DNA from: Kingella denitrificans ATCC 33394
GTDB taxonomy: Bacteria > Pseudomonadota > Gammaproteobacteria > Burkholderiales > Neisseriaceae
Length of the DNA stretch: 64,000 nt
Reading direction: 5' to 3'
Assembly (NCBI RefSeq): GCF_000190695.1
Contig: NZ_GL870929.1
Coordinates: forward strand, 1,932,429-1,996,428
Made by a program: the position numbers and the translations under genes. How positions within the stretch are numbered: position 1 is the first letter of the stretch; every line of letters starts with the position of its first letter. Shown here piece after piece: positions 8,719 to 18,990 of the stretch. The notes below the pieces were generated by a model. That model was not told the origin of the DNA. It did no database searches and saw only the letters and a list, made by a program, of their open reading frames with translations.

Positions 8719-8731
8719 AAGCGTGATACGA

Positions 8732-8810
8732 AAGCAGCCTGCACTTGGGTTTTGAATGTAACCATTTGTTTGTGCGATATAAAATATGCGCGTTTAAGTG
8801 CAGGCTGCTT
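8732..8810. repeat. Widely spaced inverted DUS pair between eno and ftsB
   Basis: AAGCAGCCTGCA at 8732-8743 and TGCAGGCTGCTT at 8799-8810 are 55 bases apart. The long loop makes a strong terminator less likely than for other pairs, so some eno transcription may reach ftsB. Confidence 0.6.
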
Positions 8811-8818
8811 TTTGCCGG

Positions 8819-10108
<1,290 letters not shown>

Positions 10109-10161
10109 CTAGCTCCTGTAGATGGGTAAAGAAAAGGGGGTAGAATGGGGATTATAACGCA

Positions 10162-10211
10162 AAAAGCAGCCTGCACTTTGCCTGCCGCCGCATGGGGTGC
10201 AGGCTGCTTTC
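10162..10211. terminator. Inverted DUS-pair hairpin
   Basis: AAGCAGCCTGCA (10164-10175) and TGCAGGCTGCTT (10198-10209) around a 22-base loop, between the end of gloA (10221) and the start of eno (10105), both on the minus strand. It probably stops gloA transcription. Confidence 0.7.
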
Positions 10212-10220
10212 ATTTTCAGG

Positions 10221-10631
10221 TTACGGCTGCGAATAGCTGTCGGAGCCGGTTTTTTTCTGAATGAATTCGATTTTGTAGCCGTCCGGGTCTTCCACAAAGG
10301 CGATGACGGTGCTGCCGTGCTTCATCGGGCCGGCTTCGCGCACGACTTTGCCGCCTTTGGCGCGGACTTGGTCGCACACGGCGGCGGCATCGTCCACTTC
10401 GATGGCGATATGGCCGTAGGCATTGCCCAAATCGTATTGTGCGGTGTCCCAGTTGTGCGTCAGTTCCAAAACGGTGCTGTCGCTTTCTTCGCCGTAGCCC
10501 ACGAAGGCGAGCGTGAATCTGCCTTCGGGATAGTCTTTTTGGCGCAGCAGCTTCATGCCCAGCACTTCGGTGTAAAAATTCAGGGATTGTTCCAGATTGC
10601 CGACACGCAGCATGGTGTGCAGTAAACGCAT
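10221..10631 (-). CDS. gloA: Lactoylglutathione lyase (glyoxalase I)
   Basis: 136 residues, two beta-alpha-beta-beta-beta modules. It begins [20 protein letters not shown] (metal-ligand His at position 5) and has [16 protein letters not shown], the ligand Glu in [23 protein letters not shown] (His ligand) and the C-terminal [10 protein letters not shown] with the last Glu ligand. It isomerises the methylglyoxal-glutathione hemithioacetal. It is divergent from fabH. Confidence 0.96.
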   Translation of the reverse strand: MRLLHTMLRVGNLEQSLNFYTEVLGMKLLRQKDYPEGRFTLAFVGYGEESDSTVLELTHNWDTAQYDLGNAYGHIAIEVDDAAAVCDQVRAKGGKVVREAGPMKHGSTVIAFVEDPDGYKIEFIQKKTGSDSYSQP

Positions 10632-10691
10632 GGTGGTTCCTATTCTTTTCGATTAAGCGGATGGGTAAATGCGCTAATTTTAGCACACGCA

Positions 10692-10720
10692 TTGAGTAAA
10701 ACGCACAGATTGCATACAAT
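10692..10720 (+). promoter_or_regulatory. Sigma-70-type promoter for fabH
   Basis: TTGAGT and TACAAT separated by exactly 17 bases, about 40 bases before the fabH start. This is the best promoter match in this part of the window. Confidence 0.65.
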
Positions 10721-10759
10721 AGACCGTTTTCTATTGGCACGACGACAAGGGTGCGTATT

Positions 10760-11716
10760 ATGTATGCTCAAATTTTGGGGACGGGAAGCTACCTGCCCGC
10801 CAAACGCGTCAGCAATGATGATTTGGCAAAACGTATCGATACATCGGATGAATGGATTACCACGCGCACCGGCATTAAGGCACGCCATTTGGCGGCGGAT
10901 AACGAAAAAACCAGCGATTTGGCGGTGCAGGCTGCTTTAAAGGCGTTGGAAGACGCCGAAATTCCTGCGCAAGAGATTGATTTGATTATTGTGGCCACCG
11001 CCACGCCCGATATGCAGTTCCCGGCCACGGCCACCATCGTGCAGAACAAATTGGGTATCGAAGGCTGCCCTGCGTTTGACGTGCAGGCGGTGTGCGCGGG
11101 CTTTATGTACGCCATCACCACGGCCAATGCGTATATTAGAAGCGGCATGGCGAAAAAGGCGCTGGTCATCGGCGCGGATATTTTCAGCCGCATTTTGGAT
11201 TGGAACGACCGCGCGACCTGCGTGCTGTTCGGCGACGGTGCGGGCGCGGTGGTGCTGGGCGCGAGCGAAGAAGCCGGCATCATCCACAGCAAACTGCACG
11301 CCAACGGTGCGCATCTGGATTTGCTGAAAGTGCCGGCGCAAATGAGCGAAGGCGCGGTGTGCGGCTCGCCGTTTGTCACCATGGACGGGCAGGGCGTGTT
11401 TAAGTTTGCCGTGAAGCAGCTGGCCGCCGTGGCCGACGAAGTGATTACCGAAGCGGGTTATTCTGCCGACCAAATCGACTGGCTGGTGCCGCATCAGGCG
11501 AACAAGCGGATTATCGAATCCACCGCCAAGCATTTGGGTTTGAGCATGAACAAAGTGATTTTGACTGTTGCCGAACATGCCAACACGTCTGCCGCATCAA
11601 TTCCGCTGGCATTGGATGCGGGGATTCGGGACGGCCGCATACGGCGCGGGCAAATGCTGTTGCTGGAAGGCATCGGCGGCGGCTTTGCCTGGGGCGCGGT
11701 GTTGATGAAGTATTGA
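10760..11716 (+). CDS. fabH: 3-oxoacyl-ACP synthase III FabH
   Basis: 318 residues from the ATG at 10760, which has AAGG 8-9 bases upstream; a GTG 9 bases earlier is less likely. It starts fatty-acid synthesis by condensing acetyl-CoA with malonyl-ACP. The catalytic triad is visible: Cys in [11 protein letters not shown], His in [10 protein letters not shown] and Asn in EHANTSAAS. The C-terminus [13 protein letters not shown] is typical. In this window it stands alone, with its own promoter and a DUS-pair terminator. Confidence 0.97.
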   Translation: MYAQILGTGSYLPAKRVSNDDLAKRIDTSDEWITTRTGIKARHLAADNEKTSDLAVQAALKALEDAEIPAQEIDLIIVATATPDMQFPATATIVQNKLGIEGCPAFDVQAVCAGFMYAITTANAYIRSGMAKKALVIGADIFSRILDWNDRATCVLFGDGAGAVVLGASEEAGIIHSKLHANGAHLDLLKVPAQMSEGAVCGSPFVTMDGQGVFKFAVKQLAAVADEVITEAGYSADQIDWLVPHQANKRIIESTAKHLGLSMNKVILTVAEHANTSAASIPLALDAGIRDGRIRRGQMLLLEGIGGGFAWGAVLMKY

Positions 11717-11723
11717 CCGTATC

Positions 11724-11765
11724 AAAAGCAGCCTGCACTTGGATTTCAATGTGCAGGCTGCTTTT
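11724..11765. terminator. Inverted DUS-pair hairpin after fabH
   Basis: AAGCAGCCTGCA (11726-11737) and TGCAGGCTGCTT (11752-11763) around a 14-base loop, followed by a short T-run, 10 bases past the fabH stop. Confidence 0.8.
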
Positions 11766-11808
11766 GGATATTCCGCTGCCGTTTCCGCATTTTTAGGACG
11801 CATATTCC

Positions 11809-12204
11809 ATGATAGGTTTGCTGATTATCACCCACGAAACGCTGGGTACGGCCTATACCCGACTGGCCGAACATTTCTTTCCCCATTTCGATTTCCACCA
11901 CGTTGCCATCCTGAACGTGGAAACCGACGACGACCACGAAAACATCATCCGCCGCGCCCGCGAAAGGTTGCCGAAACTTGAACGCGGCCACGGCGTGCTG
12001 GTGCTGACCGATATTTTCGGCGCAACGCCGAGCAATGCCGCCCTCAAACTGATTGAACGCGGCCAATCCGCCATGATTACGGGCTTGAACGCGCCCATGC
12101 TGATTAAAGCCGTGAATTATTCTGTGAAATCCGAATCGCTGCCCGAATTTGCCGAAATAGTGAAACAGGCGGGCATCGACGGCATTTTGTCGTTCCCCGA
12201 ATAA
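11809..12204 (+). CDS. PTS mannose-family EIIA component
   Basis: 131 residues. MIGLLIITHETLGTAY places the phosphorylated His at position 9, as in EIIA-Man/AgaF. Then come DTDDDHE-type acidic residues, GHGVLVLTDIFGATPSNAA and a conserved MLIKAVNY. It accepts phosphate from HPr. No IIB, IIC or IID sugar permease gene is near, which matches the regulatory PTS known in Neisseria. It is first in the IIA-ptsH-ptsI operon. Confidence 0.9.
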   Translation: MIGLLIITHETLGTAYTRLAEHFFPHFDFHHVAILNVETDDDHENIIRRARERLPKLERGHGVLVLTDIFGATPSNAALKLIERGQSAMITGLNAPMLIKAVNYSVKSESLPEFAEIVKQAGIDGILSFPE

Positions 12205-12245
12205 AAAGCAGCCTGCACCCGAACACCATCCTTGAAGGAAACATC

Positions 12246-12515
12246 ATGCTGACCAAAACCGTGAAGATTATCAACAAATTAGGTTTGCACGCCCGCGCGT
12301 CCAGCAAATTCACCCAAACCGCCTCCGCGTTTCAAAGCGACATCTGGGTAACGCGCAACGGCAAACGCGTGAACGGCAAAAGCATTATGGGGCTGATGAT
12401 GCTGGCCGCCGCGCAAGGTACGGAAATCACGCTGGAAACCGACGGCGCGGACGAAGCCGCCGCCATGAAGGCGCTGACCGACCTGATTAACGATTATTTC
12501 GGCGAAGGGGAATAA
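12246..12515 (+). CDS. ptsH: Phosphocarrier protein HPr
   Basis: 89 residues. His15 (NKLGLHARASSKF) is the site phosphorylated by EI, and Ser46 (NGKSIMGLM) is the site an HPr kinase/phosphatase would use, so regulation through Ser46 is possible; hprK is not in this window. A good AAGGAA ribosome site lies upstream. It precedes ptsI by 2 bases. Confidence 0.95.
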   Translation: MLTKTVKIINKLGLHARASSKFTQTASAFQSDIWVTRNGKRVNGKSIMGLMMLAAAQGTEITLETDGADEAAAMKALTDLINDYFGEGE

Positions 12516-12517
12516 TC

Positions 12518-14257
12518 ATGATGGTGCTGCACGGTTATGCGGCCGGCAAAGGCATTGCCATCGGGCGCGCCCATTTGGTGGTGCGCGGCATTTCCGAATT
12601 GCCGCAATACCATCTGCCCGAAAGCGAACTGGCCGGCGAAGTGGCGCGTTTTGACGCGGCCGTTAAAGCCACGCGCAAACAGTTGGAGCAACTGCGCAGC
12701 GCCATTCCCGAAAATGCCCCCGCCGAACTGGGTGCGTTTATTTCATTGCATTTGATGCTGCTGGGCGATGTAACCCTGTCGCGCGAACCGGCCGATATTC
12801 TGCAAGAACAGGCCATCAATGCCGAATGGGCGCTGAAAATCCAAACCGACCGTTTAAGCCAGCAGTTTGACGAAATTGATGACGAATACCTGCGCCAACG
12901 CAAACAAGACATGCTGCAAGTGGTGGAGCGGATTCAGAAAAATCTGGCCGGGCAGAGCACCGAGCTGAATCTGGATGCCAACCTGCTGGACGACACGATT
13001 CTCATCGCCCACGATTTGTCCGCCGCCGATACGCTGTTTTTCAAAGACCAGCGCATTGAAGGTTTTGTGACCGACATCGGCGGCCCCACCAGCCACACCG
13101 CCATTTTGGGCCGCAGCCTGAACATTCCGTCCGTTATCGGCGTGGGCAATGCGCGGCAACTGATTAGCGAGCACGAATGGGTGATTGTGGACGGCATTCA
13201 GGGCGTGCTGATTATCGACCCGGACGAATTGGTGCTGGCGGAATACCGTTTGCGCCTGAAGCATTACCGCAGCCGCCTGCGCGCGTTGAACAAAATCAAA
13301 AAAACCGCCGCCGCCACCTTGGATGGCGAAGAAATCGAACTATTCGCCAATATCGAAAGTGCGGACGATGTGAAAGCGCTGCACAATATCGGCGCGGACG
13401 GCGTGGGTTTGCTGCGTACGGAGTTTGCCTATTTGAACCGCGACAGCCTGCCCGAAGAAGAAGAGCTGTACCAACTGTATAGCGACATCGCCAAAAAACT
13501 GAAAGGCAAGCCGCTCACCATCCGCACGGTGGATTTGGGCGTGGACAAAAATCCGCGCTGGTTCGGCACGGGCGGCACACCCAACGGCTCGCTGAATCCG
13601 GCATTGGGGCTGACCGGCATCCGCCTGTGCCACGCCGAACCGGTCATGTTCCGCACCCAAATGCGCGCCGTGCTGCGTGCGGCGGTGCACGGCAAACTCC
13701 GCATCATGTTTCCCATGATTTCCAGCCTGTCCGAATTGAAACAAAGCCTGACGCATTTGGACACGGCCAGAAAGCAGTTGACGGAGCGCCAAGAAGCATT
13801 CGGCGAATTGGAAGTGGGCTGCATGATTGAAATCCCATCGGCGGCGCTGACCGTATCCAGCCTGCTGAAATGGGTCGATTTCGTGTCGGTCGGTACCAAC
13901 GACTTGATTCAATACACCTTATCCGTGGACAGGAGCGACGACGCGGTCAGCTATCTCTACCAGCCTGCACATCCGGCCATTATCCGCCTGCTGGCGCACA
14001 TCATCCGCACTGCAAACCGCATGGGCAAAGGCGTGTCCGTGTGCGGCGAAATGGCGGGCGACACGAAATATACGCGCATGCTGTTGGGCTTGGGTTTGCG
14101 GAAATTTTCCATGAACATCAATAACCTGCTGGATGTGAAAGACGTGGTTTTGCACAGCCACACGGAGCGGTTGGAAAACGAAATGGCGAAGCTGATGCGC
14201 AACGAAGACCCCGATAAAATGGATGCGCTGTTCAAAAAATTGAACGAAAGCGACTGA
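12518..14257 (+). CDS. ptsI: Phosphoenolpyruvate-protein phosphotransferase (EI)
   Basis: 579 residues, full length. The N-terminal phosphohistidine domain has GGPTSHTAILGRSL with the active His near residue 190. The C-terminal PEP-binding barrel has DGVGLLRTEF, the RTVDLGVDK motif, IMFPMISSLSE and the signature DFVSVGTNDLIQY, then CGEMAGD. It moves phosphate from PEP to HPr. The second of two adjacent ATGs is also possible. The gene is followed by a DUS-pair hairpin. Confidence 0.97.
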   Translation: MMVLHGYAAGKGIAIGRAHLVVRGISELPQYHLPESELAGEVARFDAAVKATRKQLEQLRSAIPENAPAELGAFISLHLMLLGDVTLSREPADILQEQAINAEWALKIQTDRLSQQFDEIDDEYLRQRKQDMLQVVERIQKNLAGQSTELNLDANLLDDTILIAHDLSAADTLFFKDQRIEGFVTDIGGPTSHTAILGRSLNIPSVIGVGNARQLISEHEWVIVDGIQGVLIIDPDELVLAEYRLRLKHYRSRLRALNKIKKTAAATLDGEEIELFANIESADDVKALHNIGADGVGLLRTEFAYLNRDSLPEEEELYQLYSDIAKKLKGKPLTIRTVDLGVDKNPRWFGTGGTPNGSLNPALGLTGIRLCHAEPVMFRTQMRAVLRAAVHGKLRIMFPMISSLSELKQSLTHLDTARKQLTERQEAFGELEVGCMIEIPSAALTVSSLLKWVDFVSVGTNDLIQYTLSVDRSDDAVSYLYQPAHPAIIRLLAHIIRTANRMGKGVSVCGEMAGDTKYTRMLLGLGLRKFSMNINNLLDVKDVVLHSHTERLENEMAKLMRNEDPDKMDALFKKLNESD

Positions 14258-14267
14258 ACACGCATTC

Positions 14268-14310
14268 AAAAGCAGCCTGCACTCGGATTGGGAAAGTGCA
14301 GGCTGCTTTT
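14268..14310. terminator. Inverted DUS-pair hairpin after ptsI
   Basis: AAGCAGCCTGCA and TGCAGGCTGCTT facing each other with a 16-base loop and a T-run on the plus strand, starting 10 bases past the ptsI stop. Confidence 0.8.
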
Positions 14311-14419
14311 GGCGTCAATCTACATATTGCGCAAAGGCGACAGGTTTCAGCCAACACCTTTTTGCGCTACAATAGCAGCCTGCACAAAGCGGCAAAATAT
14401 TACCAAAGGACAATACAGA

Positions 14420-15190
14420 ATGGAATCAACAATCTGGCAACAAAAATGGGTGGTGGGCAACTGGAAAATGAACGGCCAGCTGCACGACAATAATGCATTG
14501 GTGCACAAACTGCGCAGCCTGCCTGCCGCCGAGCGCGTGTGCATCGGCATCAGCCCGCCCACCGTGTACCTGCTGCAAGCGCATAATGCCGTGCAGATTG
14601 TGTTGGACAACAAAATCCACGTCTGCGCCCAAGACGTCAGCCGTTTTGCCGACAAAGGCGCGTATACCGGCGAAGTGTCCGCCGAAATGCTGAAAGATGT
14701 CGGCGTGGATATCGTGCTGATTGGCCACTCCGAACGCAGCCTGTATTTCAACGAAAAAAACGATGTGCAGCGCCAGAAAATCGAAAACGTGCTGCGCGTG
14801 GGACTGATTCCGCTGTTGTGTGTCGGCGAAAGTTTGAAAGAACGTGAAGACGGCCGCGAAAAAGAAGCTGTTGCGTATCAGTTGTCCGTCTTCAAAGGGC
14901 TGAAAACCCAAAATTTCGCTGTGGCCTACGAACCCGTGTGGGCCATCGGCACAGGCAAAGTCGCCACCAAAGAGCAAATTGCCGACATGCACCAATTTAT
15001 TTATAACGAAATCTTGTCATTATGCGGTAATGATGCTAATATCCGCATCCTTTACGGTGGCAGCGTGAACGACAAAAATGCTGCCGATATTTTTAGTGTG
15101 CCGCATGTTGACGGCGCATTAGTCGGCGGCGCATCGTTAAAATACGAATCCTTTACCGCTATTATCCACGCAGCCCAAGAAGCGCAGTAA
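14420..15190 (+). CDS. tpiA: Triosephosphate isomerase
   Basis: 256 residues from the ATG at 14420, with AAAGGA 9 bases upstream; the frame is open further upstream but without family match. Seen: NWKMNG (substrate Asn and Lys), the catalytic His in LIGHSERS, the catalytic Glu in [11 protein letters not shown], and the phosphate loop ILYGGSVND plus [17 protein letters not shown] box at 14368 is a possible -10. It is followed 2 bases later by secG, an order seen in many bacteria. Confidence 0.97.
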   Translation: MESTIWQQKWVVGNWKMNGQLHDNNALVHKLRSLPAAERVCIGISPPTVYLLQAHNAVQIVLDNKIHVCAQDVSRFADKGAYTGEVSAEMLKDVGVDIVLIGHSERSLYFNEKNDVQRQKIENVLRVGLIPLLCVGESLKEREDGREKEAVAYQLSVFKGLKTQNFAVAYEPVWAIGTGKVATKEQIADMHQFIYNEILSLCGNDANIRILYGGSVNDKNAADIFSVPHVDGALVGGASLKYESFTAIIHAAQEAQ

Positions 15191-15192
15191 CT

Positions 15193-15567
15193 ATGGAAAC
15201 CTTTAAAAACGTCATCTGGATTGTCAATATTTTCTCATCGCTGGGCATCATTATATTGGTGTTGATGCAGCACGGGAAAGGTGCGGACACCGGCGCGAGT
15301 TTCGGTGGTTCGGGCAGTGCGCAGGGCGTTTTCGGTTCTGGCGGTAATGCCAACTTCTTAAGCCGTATGACCAGTTTGTTTGCCGTGATTTTCTTTTCCT
15401 CCTGCCTGGCATTGGGTTATATCCATTCCAGAACTTATGGTAAAGGCGGCATGGATTTCAGCGATGTGAAGCAGTCTGCACCGCAAACCCAACCTGTGCA
15501 ACATAGCGCACCGGCACCTGCCCAAATTCCCGCTCCGGCGGCAAACGGTGCCAGTGCCGCAAAATAG
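15193..15567 (+). CDS. secG: Preprotein translocase subunit SecG
   Basis: 124 residues. Two membrane helices flank the conserved GKGADTGASFGGSGSAQGVFG segment, and FLSRMTSLFAVIFF is typical. The C-terminal tail is Pro/Ala/Gln-rich (residues about 85-124), as in other betaproteobacteria. SecG is the non-essential third subunit of the SecYEG channel. Its stop lies 7 bases before tRNA-Leu, so it may share a transcript with it. Confidence 0.93.
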   Translation: METFKNVIWIVNIFSSLGIIILVLMQHGKGADTGASFGGSGSAQGVFGSGGNANFLSRMTSLFAVIFFSSCLALGYIHSRTYGKGGMDFSDVKQSAPQTQPVQHSAPAPAQIPAPAANGASAAK

Positions 15568-15574
15568 TTTTTCA

Positions 15575-15660
15575 GCCGACATGGTGAAATTGGTAGACAC
15601 GCCATCTTGAGGGGGTGGTGAGCCTGGCTCGTGCGAGTTCAAGTCTCGCTGTCGGCACCA
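15575..15660 (+). tRNA. tRNA-Leu (anticodon GAG)
   Basis: 86 nt including encoded CCA. The acceptor stem GCCGACA pairs with TGTCGGC, the anticodon loop is TTGAGGG (GAG), a long variable arm is present as in class II tRNAs, and the T-loop is GTTCAAGTC. Its 3' end is the insertion target of island 1. Confidence 0.97.
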
Positions 15661-15663
15661 AAT
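15641..15663 (+). repeat. attL of island 1
   Basis: Ends the intact tRNA-Leu(GAG) gene. Similarity with attR continues through the following A-run into the first arm of the terminator (CCGCCT), about 36 bases in all. Confidence 0.85.
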
Positions 15664-15667
15664 TAAC

Positions 15668-15699
15668 AAAAACCGCCTAAATTTTAGGCGGTTTTTTTA
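15668..15699 (+). terminator. Rho-independent terminator after tRNA-Leu(GAG)
   Basis: ACCGCCTAAA pairs with TTTAGGCGGT and is followed by seven T. It lies on the element side of attL, so the element restores tRNA termination. Confidence 0.85.
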
Positions 15700-15833
15700 C
15701 GTGAACTACCATAAACCACAATAAACCAAATCCCCATGAATAAAGGCTTTCAGACGTATCAGCCTACTCTTTTTTCATGAGTATCAAATAAACTGCAATG
15801 AACATAGATGAACGTGAATTAACCTCAAAATTA

Positions 15834-15882
15834 CGGTACTTTTTACGGTATCTCGAAAAGCACTCCAAAAAGTACCGTAAAA
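15834..15882 (+). repeat. Proximal integrase arm-type sites of island 1
   Basis: CGGTACTTTTTACGGTATCT at 15834-15853 holds two GGTA half-sites in direct orientation, and an inverted copy (AAAAAGTACCGTAAAA) lies at about 15867-15882, just before int. The 20-mer recurs exactly at 22035-22054 near attR, as expected for integrase arm binding. Confidence 0.7.
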
Positions 15883-15904
15883 TACAGTCTAACTAATTGA
15901 AAAT

Positions 15905-17131
15905 ATGAAACTAAATGACCAGAAAATTAAGAAAGCCAAACCCCAAGAAAAGCCATATAAACTAACTGACGGTAAAGGCTTGTATTTACTCATTAAGCCC
16001 AATGGCGGCAAATACTGGCGGTTGGATTATGCGATTGATGGCAAGCGGCAAACCTTGTCTATCGGAACATATCCCGCTATCACACTTGCACGGGCGAGAG
16101 AAATCGCAACTCATGCGCGGCAACAAAAAGCAAACGGCATAGACCCCGGCCAAGCTAAGAAACAAGCCAAAATCGAGCGCAAAACAGCCCGATTGAATAA
16201 TTTTCACGCAATAGCCATGCAATGGCACACGGCGAATTTACACCGTTGGAAAACCCATAACGCAACACGGATAGCGAAACAGCTTGAAAATGACGTATTC
16301 CCCTATCTTGGTGATAAGCAACTCAACGAAATTAGCGTAGCCGATGTAAAGGCTACTTTATCGTGGATTGTGGAGCGTAAAGCCGCAGCCACTGCCGAAA
16401 AAGTCCGCCAATGGATAGCCGCCATTTATGCTTATGCCGCCATTTTAGAGCTGACTGACCGTAACCCGGCAGCCGTATTACGCGGAACATTAGTCAAACC
16501 GCAGACCCGGCATTTACCAGCCTTGCCGGAAACGGAGCTGACCGAATTTTATTTCAGGCTACTGACTGCCAATATTACCCAGCAAAACAGGATAGCTATG
16601 CTGTTATTGATTTTAACGTTTGCACGAAGCACCGAATTTAGGGGCGGCAAATGGGAAGAAATCGATTTTCAGGCTGCCACTTGGACAATTCCGGCCGGCC
16701 GCATGAAACACGAAAAGACAAAACCCAAACCCCCGCACATCATACCGCTTTCAGATTGGGCAATAGAGCTGCTAACCGAGCTTTACGCGCTAACAGGACA
16801 CACACCCTATCTGTTTCCAAGCAGAACCGCGCAAACGGGCGTAATCAGCGAAGTAACGCTAAACACGATTATCAAGCGGCTAGGGTATGGCGGCATAGCC
16901 ACGCCGCACGGTTTCCGCAGCCTTGCCAGCAGCATTTTGAACGAGCAGGGGTTTAACCCCGACGCGATAGAGCGGCAACTTGCCCACATTCCCAGCGACA
17001 AAGTGCGTGCCGCCTATAACCGCGCGGAATACATGGCAGAGCGTACCAAGTTTATGCAATGGTATTCAGACCATGTGAAGGCGTATTTCAACAAAGCATT
17101 AAAAGATATTTCAAACAGCCTGAAATCCTGA
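15905..17131 (+). CDS. Tyrosine integrase, P4/DUF4102 type (island 1)
   Basis: 408 residues. The N-terminal DUF4102 arm-binding domain starts MKLNDQKIKKAKPQEKPYKL and has TDGKGLYLLIKPNGGKYWR. The catalytic domain shows the first Arg (TFARSTEFRGGKW), the H-G-F-R box (TPHGFRSLASSILNEQ), the second His (QLAHIPSDKVR) and the Tyr nucleophile in AAYNRAEYM. It recombines the tRNA-Leu(GAG) 3' end with the element's attP. It reads away from the tRNA, the usual layout, and has the same domain plan as the integrase at 47193-48371. Confidence 0.93.
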   Translation: MKLNDQKIKKAKPQEKPYKLTDGKGLYLLIKPNGGKYWRLDYAIDGKRQTLSIGTYPAITLARAREIATHARQQKANGIDPGQAKKQAKIERKTARLNNFHAIAMQWHTANLHRWKTHNATRIAKQLENDVFPYLGDKQLNEISVADVKATLSWIVERKAAATAEKVRQWIAAIYAYAAILELTDRNPAAVLRGTLVKPQTRHLPALPETELTEFYFRLLTANITQQNRIAMLLLILTFARSTEFRGGKWEEIDFQAATWTIPAGRMKHEKTKPKPPHIIPLSDWAIELLTELYALTGHTPYLFPSRTAQTGVISEVTLNTIIKRLGYGGIATPHGFRSLASSILNEQGFNPDAIERQLAHIPSDKVRAAYNRAEYMAERTKFMQWYSDHVKAYFNKALKDISNSLKS

Positions 17132-17330
17132 AACAGAAAACACAAAAAAGCCACGAATCCAAGACAGAGAATCCCCACCCCGGTTCAGGCTTTTTAGTAC
17201 GTTGCGAAACCCCGCAGTCGCGTGACGAAACCGTTACGAAACCGCGTTATGAAATCTGTAATATTCCTTTTAAATCAATATAATTTAGGTTTTAAAACGA
17301 GTTTGTAACAGATTTCGCCATTCCAAATAT

Positions 17331-17684
17331 TCAAATCAAATCATGCCAGTCTTCCTTCTTGGCTTCTTCCCAGTTAAAGGGCTTTGTCCCTGTAGCCGTT
17401 TCAGGCTGTGTCGGAACACTGTCTACCGACCCAGTTTTCGACAGATCTTCGGGTTGAACTGTCCTAGCCCCCGATTTTCCCAAAGAGTTTTCGCGATGTT
17501 TGGCCAAAAAACGTGTTAATGTTGCCGTGCCGGCTTTCACATTTTTCTTTTCCAGCAAAAAGCGTAACACATCACTGTTGCTGTACCCATGCTGTTTTAA
17601 GGTCAAAATATCGGCTTTATACCTATCCAATTTGGATTTTCCTGTCGGACGTATCGCTTGCATAAAATCATCAATATCGCTCAT
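17331..17684 (-). CDS. Small putative DNA-binding protein, 117 aa (island 1)
   Basis: The N-terminal half (KLDRYKADILTLKQHGYS, then VLRFLLEKK, then GTATLTRFLAKH) reads as a helix-turn-helix of the kind found in small plasmid and relaxosome proteins. The C-terminal half is Ser/Thr/Pro-rich and ends KKEDWHDLI. It is transcribed toward int and away from the iteron-like repeats at 17744-17919, which lie just upstream of its start and could be its own operator or an origin it binds; that is inference. No family name is certain. Confidence 0.6.
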   Translation of the reverse strand: MSDIDDFMQAIRPTGKSKLDRYKADILTLKQHGYSNSDVLRFLLEKKNVKAGTATLTRFLAKHRENSLGKSGARTVQPEDLSKTGSVDSVPTQPETATGTKPFNWEEAKKEDWHDLI

Positions 17685-17743
17685 ATTTAATCCAATTCAA
17701 TCAAAAATGCAATCATAATATCTCATTTCAACTATTAAATTAT

Positions 17744-17919
17744 CAATCATAATAAATCAAAATTATGTTAATATCAATCAAAATAAATCAAATACCATCA
17801 GAATAAATCTATTCAATAGTAAATATAATCAAAAGAAATCTATTTTAGCATCATTAAACAACCAAATTTAAAATCAATATAAATCAAAAAACATCACTTA
17901 TAATCAATATCTCAATCAT
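17744..17919 (+). repeat. AT-rich iteron-like repeats (island 1)
   Basis: At least five imperfect copies of about 17 bases around the consensus AATCAAAATAAATC(A/T)A start near 17745, 17777, 17796, 17826 and 17873, with partial copies at 17711 and 17902. Spacing is roughly 20-47 bases. The stretch from 17690 to 18139 has no convincing gene. Repeats of this type serve as replication-initiator or repressor sites in plasmids; the role here is unproven. Confidence 0.55.
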
Positions 17920-18139
17920 GAGCACGAAACTTTCCACATCCCGTGAACCTTTCCTTTCAAAAAAACAAATTTTCCAAAGTAGAACTATTTTTCAAGCTAG
18001 ATGCAGGATAGGCACGTGGTGGCAAAAACACCGCTAAAAATGTTCTTACGAAAATTTACACATGAAAAAATGGTTAATTGCTTGATTTATAAAATGTATT
18101 CATACTATGCTTGTATTATGCAAACAACAGGAATGAACG

Positions 18140-18355
18140 ATGATGAACCAAGTGAAATTAATTAGAGCAAAAGAGTTAGCGGAATTGTTGAGCGTATCCG
18201 ATACGATTATTTGGAACTGGGTTAATCCGAACAATCGCCGCTACCGCCCCAATTTTCCCAAGCCGATAAAAATTAGCCCCAACGTAACCGCGTGGCGGGA
18301 AAATGAAATCATCGCTTATTTAGACCAGTTAGCTGCCAACCGCAGCACCAAATAG
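18140..18355 (+). CDS. AlpA-like helix-turn-helix regulator (island 1)
   Basis: 71 residues. LIRAKELAELLSVSDTIIWNWV is a MerR/AlpA-type winged helix-turn-helix, followed by the RYRPNFPKPIKISP and AWRENEIIAYLDQL wing and tail. AlpA proteins activate excision of P4-like elements. The start is the first of two ATGs after an AGGAATG site. The MobC-like gene follows 11 bases later. The island 2 protein at 44028 is a relative with the same WNW-NP-YRP-FP framework. Confidence 0.85.
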   Translation: MMNQVKLIRAKELAELLSVSDTIIWNWVNPNNRRYRPNFPKPIKISPNVTAWRENEIIAYLDQLAANRSTK

Positions 18356-18366
18356 GAGAACAAACC

Positions 18367-18990
18367 ATGCCCCGCGTTAAAAAGAAATCAAAAAAAATAA
18401 ACGTTTATCTTAATCATTCGGAACGTTTAAGTATTTATGGATTAAATGAAAGTCAAATCAATGAATTAAAACAGGTTGCGCTGGAAAGGTACGGGAAAGC
18501 GAGTATTTCGTTATTGGTGCGTGAATCGTTCAAACAAGAAATAGCGAAACAGCAAAATGTCCCTGATACGGCTGCATACGAGCCGAACAGCCCCAAGGGG
18601 CGACCCAAAAAGCGGTTGGTTATTCGATTACCAGCCAAATTGGATGCTTATCTTGTTCATCAAGCTACCTTGCGCAATGAGAGTTTTAACGGAATAGTGA
18701 ATTACATGCTCGCAGAATATATGAAGAAAAATCCTGTATTGAGTAATGATGAAGTAGAAGCCGTGTACGAATCGATTCCCCGGCTACGAGTTTTAGGGGA
18801 GTATCTTAATGAAATTGCACGCAAACTGAATGCTGGTGAGTCTGTCTCCCTATCTACCGCTTTTATTAAAGAAATCAATCAACAGGTTTTTGAACATGTG
18901 GATGTTGTCAATAACATGCTGCTCAAAAAAAGGCAAAGATTTCAAAAATTTCTTGAATCACTTGACAACCCTCCCGGCAAAGGACAATAA
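18367..18990 (+). CDS. MobC-like mobilization accessory protein (island 1)
   Basis: 207 residues, very basic N-terminus (RVKKKSKKI). The middle (RPKKRLVIRLPAKLDAYL, then RNESFNGIVNYML) looks like a ribbon-helix-helix DNA-binding unit. The C-terminus (LRVLGEYLNEIARKLNAGES) carries the L-N-x-I-A-R-x-L-N pattern of MobC/relaxosome proteins. MobC normally helps a relaxase open oriT, but no relaxase gene is visible in the element. A replication accessory role is the alternative. Confidence 0.6.
   Translation: MPRVKKKSKKINVYLNHSERLSIYGLNESQINELKQVALERYGKASISLLVRESFKQEIAKQQNVPDTAAYEPNSPKGRPKKRLVIRLPAKLDAYLVHQATLRNESFNGIVNYMLAEYMKKNPVLSNDEVEAVYESIPRLRVLGEYLNEIARKLNAGESVSLSTAFIKEINQQVFEHVDVVNNMLLKKRQRFQKFLESLDNPPGKGQ

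Noticed and set aside
17918..18037. 39-codon open frame starting MSTKLSTSREPFLSKKQIFQ between the iteron-like repeats and alpA
   Set aside because: No ribosome site, odd composition and position inside a repeat-rich noncoding stretch; not enough to call a gene.
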